Positions 58,789 through 64,000 of a DNA stretch of 64,000 nt are shown piece by piece (the stretch's first letter is position 1; each line of letters begins with the position of its first letter). Location: positions 32,410,001-32,474,000 of the forward strand of contig CP142451.1 of the NCBI GenBank assembly GCA_038049695.1, given 5' to 3'. Both the position numbers and the translations under genes were made by a program. The notes under the pieces were generated by a model, which was not told the origin of the DNA, ran no database searches, and was given only the letters and a program-made list of their open reading frames with translations. The DNA is from Cinnamomum chago. Its lineage: Eukaryota > Streptophyta > Magnoliopsida > Laurales > Lauraceae.

Positions 58789-59664
58789 TGTAAGACCCTG
58801 ACCTAAGTGGACCTGATTAGTGCTAGTTAAGTCGTGTGTTAGTTCTAAGCTTGATTAGTGATTTTGGCTAAGTCGGGTTTGGAATAGCTTTTGTTTTAGT
58901 TTTGGGCAACTTTGAGTGCTTTGATAACTAGTGGGGCCCTTTGGGGGTTCTCCTTATGACTTTGCATTTACTTAGGGGATTTTTCGGAATCGTTTTGAAT
59001 TGCGTTCTTATCTCGTTTCATTTATCTTAGTGATCCCTACAACTTTCATGTTGATCCCGTTTCCATTCGAGGCCCCAAAACCCGATTTACTAGCCTCGAG
59101 GGCGAAACAGTCCTTTTACACTAAACCTGTACCCAAAACTTGACATTCCCGAAACCCGCGAAACATATACTTTTTGGAAACTAGATATTTTGCCGATCAT
59201 TTCTTCCTTCTTCGTCTTTCGGGATCTCGGATGAATTCGATGAAGAATGAAGAAATGATCGCCGAAATATCTAGTTTCCAAAAAGTATATGTTTCGTGGG
59301 TTTCGGAAATATCAAGTTTTGGGTACAGATTTAGTGCACAATGACTGTTTTGCCCTCAAGGCTAAGAAATCAATTTTTGGGATCTCGAACAGGGACAGGA
59401 TCCACATAAAAGTTGTAGGGATTAACAATACAATAAAACGAGATTAAAATAATGAATGCAAAAATCTCCAATAAATCCTCAAGCACATGCAAGGTCATAA
59501 AAAGGAACCCCAAAGGGCCCCACTAATCACAAGCAATCAAAATTCCCCAAAACTATATCAAAAGCTATTCCAAGCCCAACCTAACCAAAACCCACTAAAC
59601 ACGCTCAGGACTAAAACACAACTTAATTAGTACTAATCGAGGTCACTCGAGATGGGGTCTTACA
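58789..59664. repeat. Palindromic gypsy LTR (two head-out LTR 5' parts)
   Basis: Begins TGTAAGACCC and ends GGGGTCTTACA. The left arm (58789 to about 59216) and right arm (about 59217-59664, inverted) are imperfect reverse complements over almost their full length. Shared landmarks include ctacaactttcatgttgatcc, gggcgaaacagtcctttt, actttttggaaactagatat and gatcatttcttcc. Both arms also match the LTR start of the tandem-array family. It reads as the start of this element's 3' LTR joined to an inverted LTR start of a close relative. Confidence 0.75.
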
Positions 59665-60775
59665 GTATCTATATTATCCCCTTCTACCAATTAATGGATT
59701 TGTCATTAGTAAGTGAGCACGCATCTCGATTAAGAGTTAATTGGATGGTACTGATGATCACTGTGATTAATTGGGGCTTAAGGATAATAAGATGTGGATT
59801 TAAGATTGGAAGAGACAGATTTATTCCAATTGATCCATGGATATTGATAGCGGGGCCTACTTGTGGTAATCGGGAAGTTTATGGTCTTCTTTGTAATTTA
59901 TTCCTAAGACTGGACTGCAATTGCATTTATATAGTGGTGTTATTTGCAATTAATTGTGGGCTTGGATTGCACATGAGATGTGGGGTCATGGTGTCCCAGT
60001 TGGAGCCAGCTTTCTATGGAATCCCTAGTGGTCCCCACTCTAGCCCAAGTTATTAGAAAGAAACTAATCCTGCTTGAACTTTAAAATGAAGGAATTAGAA
60101 AGTTACTATTTCTATTTGAAGTAGGGCTTCTAATAGTAGTAATAGTATACTTACTAATTGTTGTAGAAGTGAGACTTTTATAGCAATTAGTAAGGGAGAA
60201 AGTTACTAATTTGTAATGGGAGTTGGACTTCTATTTCATTAAGGTAAAAAGGAGGTTTAAGGGGCTATAAAAGGGGAATTAACCCCTCTTGGACGTCCAC
60301 CATTGGAGAAGTAAGCCCAGCCCCAATTTTGTACAATTGTTGCACACTACTCTCTCCTCTCTCCTCTCTTTCTCTTCTAGTTCCTTGGAGTTTCTAGTTG
60401 GGTTTTCTCTTGAAGTTTCCACCAATCTTCTTGAGAAAAGAGATCTGATAGTGGGTTATAGTGTGGAAGACAACAAGGTCTCGGAGATCCCAAATTGATT
60501 CAAGAAGAGGTCTTGATCAAGTTAATTGTCTTCTTCTCCATTAGAGCACTACCAGGCTCCATAGGTATAATCTGCTTCTCTATCTGTTGTGGATTATTTT
60601 GGTTGCATGGTGTTGCTGGTTTCTATCTTTTAGATAGGTTTATTGTTGTACATGATCGATAAGATGGAGGGATTGTATCCTGGATGTGGTTTATGGCCTT
60701 ATGGGTACTTGATCCCTGAGTCAAGTGGGTCAAAAGTTTTGAAAATCTGTCCATGGGGCCCACTTACTTCCAACA
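59665..60775 (+). repeat. LTR (5' end not found) of a copia element
   Basis: The right end cttccaaca is followed two bases later by a PBS. A TATA motif (ggctataaaagg) lies at about 60262-60273. The expected start (tgttgg...) is not seen; the LTR appears cut off by the palindromic gypsy LTR at 59664. A 134-codon ORF at 59652-60056 has no domain. Confidence 0.55.
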
Positions 60776-60777
60776 AT

Positions 60778-60790
60778 TGGTATCAGAGCC
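60778..60790 (+). other. Primer-binding site (initiator Met tRNA)
   Basis: TGGTATCAGAGCC, two bases after the LTR end. Confidence 0.85.
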
Positions 60791-62437
60791 ATACCTTATC
60801 TCTAATCATGTTAGATCAGCGATCTAGATCTAATCTTTGCATGAGATGCAAAGAGGATGGACCTAGGGCTTTGTAAGGATTAGATTTGATGATTGTGTGC
60901 CTTTTATATCTGGTATGAATGTAATAGAAGGGGGCTGGTTCGGATAAGAAAATGGATTTTTCTGCAGGTTTTTGAGCAGGTCGCTCGAGTGGACCAGGTT
61001 CTGGAATAGTCCGCTTGAGCGAATCCCATTCCGCTCGAGCGAACAGTGTGCATAAATTTTCTTTAGATAGTATAGGATTTTCGTCATGAGATGATGAATG
61101 GTATCCTTTAGACCTAGTTCCTACTATGTTCTTGATACTAACAATGTAGGTTCATGTCCTCTCCATGTGGCCCACAAGACTTTTACTTCCTTTTTATGGT
61201 TATTGGTTTATTTAAGACTAAGTGTAAAGGGCATCATGGTTTCATTGGTTTCTCGCGAAAGGGTAAGGCATGGTGAATTTCCCTATAGCCATTTTATTTC
61301 CAAGTTTAGATTACCATGTAAGTCTCATATTGAGGCATAGGAATTTATGTAATTTTTAATTTTGTAAATTCTGGAGATGTCCGAGACGAAGAAGGAATGT
61401 GAAGTTGGACTCCTAATCAAAGAGTTTGAAGATTACCAGAAGGCGTTTTGGAGATGCCCAAAGAGTTTGAGAAATCCCAAAGCTTTGGAAAATCTAGAAG
61501 TCCAAGAAGTCTACTCCGCTTGGGCCATGTGGAGGAGAGGATTAGTTTCTAATTTTAGCATTTTCTATTTATGGATGAATGCTTGTCTTAGAAAGTTTCC
61601 AAATCTGATCCAAACATAGCAATTTCCGAAATTGGTCAAAGCAAATTAATTTTTGGAAAGAGTTCTAATTAGAGTTGGTGGGCCCATGAGATGGATCCAT
61701 TGGTAACAGTAATTTTAGAAACTGGACTTTCCTTAAAATAACTTGACTTGGAATCAATCATCGGTCATATCATGAGATGATTTGATGTCTATATTTGTGG
61801 GCCCATATATCTATAAGGAAATCCTCAATTTTAAAATATTAAGTAGGAGCAGGGCATTTATATTTAGAAATCCACATGGTTTTCCACCATAGGTCCATTA
61901 TAAAGAAAGTATTAGCCTCGTGCCATCTTGAGAATGGCCATTCCCCACGGAGGGCTTTTGCTTGTCTGGTTACTAGATATGGATCTCCTATGGATAGTGT
62001 TGGTGAGACGGGGCGGGGACCCACTCCCCAAGGAGGAGCTGCCCACAACGGTTGTCATGCAATGCTAGTTGGTGGGTCACACTTAACTAAAATAATGATG
62101 TAGTATCCCCAAGGATTTGCCTCATGTATTTTAGAAACCGAAGCTAATCGGGAGTCATATATTATTTGGTATGAGATACTTAGATAATAATGAATGATGG
62201 GGATCCTGGATAGTTAGTCTTAATCCTAATTCTGACTAACTTTGATCCGCACCAATCTAGGCGGTATTCGCACTCCCCAAGGAGGCATACCCCGGGGATT
62301 GGGATTCCGATGCATTCTGAATTTAGTGGTTTTGAGGATTCCCACATAAATTAGGTAGAATACTAAACCCTGATGTCATTTATATTCATTAATTGAATGT
62401 ATGGTTGTGTGCTATAGTACTTCAAGCATGAATTCAA
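60791..62437 (+). other. Copia leader, non-coding
   Basis: About 1.6 kb between PBS and gag. It contains three CGCTCGAG(C/T)GA-like motifs in 60980-61045, spaced about 30 bp, and two similar ctccccaaggagg(a/c) elements (about 62025 and 62274). An 80-codon ORF at 61377-61619 is not recognised. Confidence 0.4.
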
Positions 62438-63180
62438 TTACTTTCAATTCACTTGCGACCATCCTCAACCAGAACAAGTTGGTGGGATCCAACTATATAG
62501 ACTGAAAATGGTACCTGGATATTGTCCTGACTACTTCAAGATATAAATATGTCCTTACCAAAACCCCCCTTGATTAGCCTGGCCTGGATGCAACCGAAGA
62601 AGAAAAGAACTTTATACCAAATGGGCCAAAGACGATGAGATGGCCAGATGTTACATTCTAGCATCCATGTCTAGTGTTTTGCAACACCAACATCGATCCT
62701 ATAAGACTGCATATGATATTATATCAAACTTAAAGGAGATGTTTACGGAACAGGGCACGCCTTCTAGGCAGGCATCTATGAGGGTGCTCATTAGCACCAA
62801 GATGGCTGAAGCTACATCAGTACAAGACCACATGTTGAAAATGATGGGCTCATTGAATGAGTTAGATGTACTAGGGGCTGCGATTGATGTAGAATTACAG
62901 ATTGACATAATCCTTGAGTCACTGCCAGAGTCATTCAACAATTTCAAGGTTAATTATAATATGAATAAGATGAATCTGACTCTGGCTGAGCTGTCTAGCC
63001 AGCTGGTAGTGACTGAAGGGATTATGAAGAAGAAACCAACTGCCCTGATGACAGAAAAGTCAGATGCCAAGTCCAAGCTGAAAGGCAAAGGGCGGAAAGG
63101 CAAAAAGAAATCAGCTCCGAAGGGTTCTAGGTGGAAAGTGGTCTTAATGGTGGCGTGGCCAAGGCTAAGGGTTCAGTGAA
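62438..63180 (+). pseudogene. Copia gag (UBN2), broken
   Basis: Starts in one frame with SLATILNQNKLVGSNYID, then a stop where the conserved Trp belongs. After a frameshift near 62600 it continues as 62640-63179 (EMARCYILASMSSVLQHQH, ISNLKEMF, LPESFNNFKVNYNMNKM, TLAELSSQL) to a Lys-rich tail. This is typical Gag of plant copia elements. The CCHC knuckle and all of pol are missing after about 63180. Inactive. Confidence 0.8.
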
Positions 63181-64000
63181 GACATGAGAGCCAACTGAGA
63201 ATTGTAACGTCATTGCATGATTCAACCCACTTGCTCAGGGTGCTCCTCTAATTGTCCAATTGTTCTGAAATTCATATGGAAACTTCAATATCTGTGTGTC
63301 ACAGATTCCCGGCTCTTTATACACCCAATCTTTAACTCCCAAGAATATGTGACATATCATTAAAAGTATATATATATATATAATATATGCACATTGGTTT
63401 AACTCTTATTGTAGTAAAATTTTACCAAAACATTTATCTTGAACAGTAAATTTCTTTTCATAATAGACTTAACCTATTTAGAAGTTTTATCAATTTCTTA
63501 ATTCTCGTGAGGAGGATAAAGAGGCATAGAATCCATACTTGGTCCATTGTTGAGTTCATGAATTTGCACATTTACGCATCATTTTAGGATGAATTAGGGG
63601 TTTAATTGGGAGAATTGCATCATTATTCATCTGATTTCATCGTTGCATGCATTTTCACCTAGGAACTTGAATTTTCATACTTTTCATACATTTTCTGCAT
63701 TAACTTAGACTGTTTTGCAAATTTTCTTTGAAGAGTCCCAGTTGGAGTAGAACTTTGTCCGGATGGGTCCCGCTTCAATATGGGTTCTTCAATATTTGAT
63801 GTGTTGAATTAAAATGTGCAGAAAATGAGAGTTGCAGGCCTCTGTCACGTAGCTCACTTTCAAGCACACATAGTTATCTTGGGCCCTGCATTGTTGAATT
63901 GAAGTTTGAAAAGAAGAAAATTGAAGAATTCACCACGTGGACCTCACACACAAGCCATATGCAAATCGATCAAAGGAGGGGTCCACTCATTATGTCAGTT
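63181..64000. other. Non-genic right edge
   Basis: AT-rich sequence with a (TA)n run at about 63370-63388. No ORF or repeat family recognised. Confidence 0.4.

Noticed and set aside
59652..60056. 134-codon ORF
   Set aside because: No domain, and it sits in a copia LTR upstream of the TATA motif.

Overview
This window looks like nuclear DNA of a flowering plant. It has intron-bearing plant genes, Ty1/copia and Ty3/gypsy LTR retrotransposons primed by initiator-Met tRNA, L1-type LINEs with plant RNase H domains, a CACTA transposon and short TIR elements. I cannot name the species. Only one ordinary host gene is visible: the first two coding exons of a Rho GDP-dissociation inhibitor on the minus strand at the left edge. 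Almost everything else is mobile DNA, much of it nested.

Layout. 1-963: RhoGDI 5' exons and part of an intron. 1959-2975: a hAT-like non-autonomous element. 4212-4927: a 5'-truncated LINE. 4990-11464: a young, complete Ty1/copia element (477-bp LTRs with 2 differences, TSD tgacc). 12186-34136: a tandem array of four 4105-bp LTRs and three ~1844-bp internal regions, all on the minus strand, inside a single 5-bp target duplication (cactc). 34340-34871: a Harbinger-like MITE.

34990-51371 is a minus-strand LINE broken into pieces by later insertions. One is a plus-strand LINE tail that itself carries an 8.66-kb CACTA element (35276-43932, TSD ggt). Another is an LTR unit (47299-51241, TSD attag) that contains a piece of a Tat/Ogre-type gypsy. 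The CACTA keeps only the head of its transposase. It holds fragments of host genes: three exons like Dr1-associated corepressor (NF-YC family), one callose-synthase exon and an RRM fragment, plus a separate LINE RT fragment.

51372-55690: LTRs and a decayed gag of a coiled-coil copia lineage (SIRE/Maximus-like), with a second LTR fragment inverted beside the first. 55741-58777: a chromovirus gypsy pol with three in-frame TAG stops, followed by a palindromic LTR (58789-59664). 59665-63180: LTR end, PBS, leader and broken gag of another copia element. 63181-64000: nothing recognised.

How the parts relate. The tandem-array element has the same pol-end and polypurine-tract sequence, and a related LTR start, as the chromovirus at 55.7-59.7 kb. 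It is therefore best read as a non-autonomous deletion derivative of that lineage. The main points of interest are the triple-unit array, the gene-capturing CACTA with an exactly reconstructable nested insertion site, and a copia element whose gag start codon and splice donor appear to lie inside the LTR.
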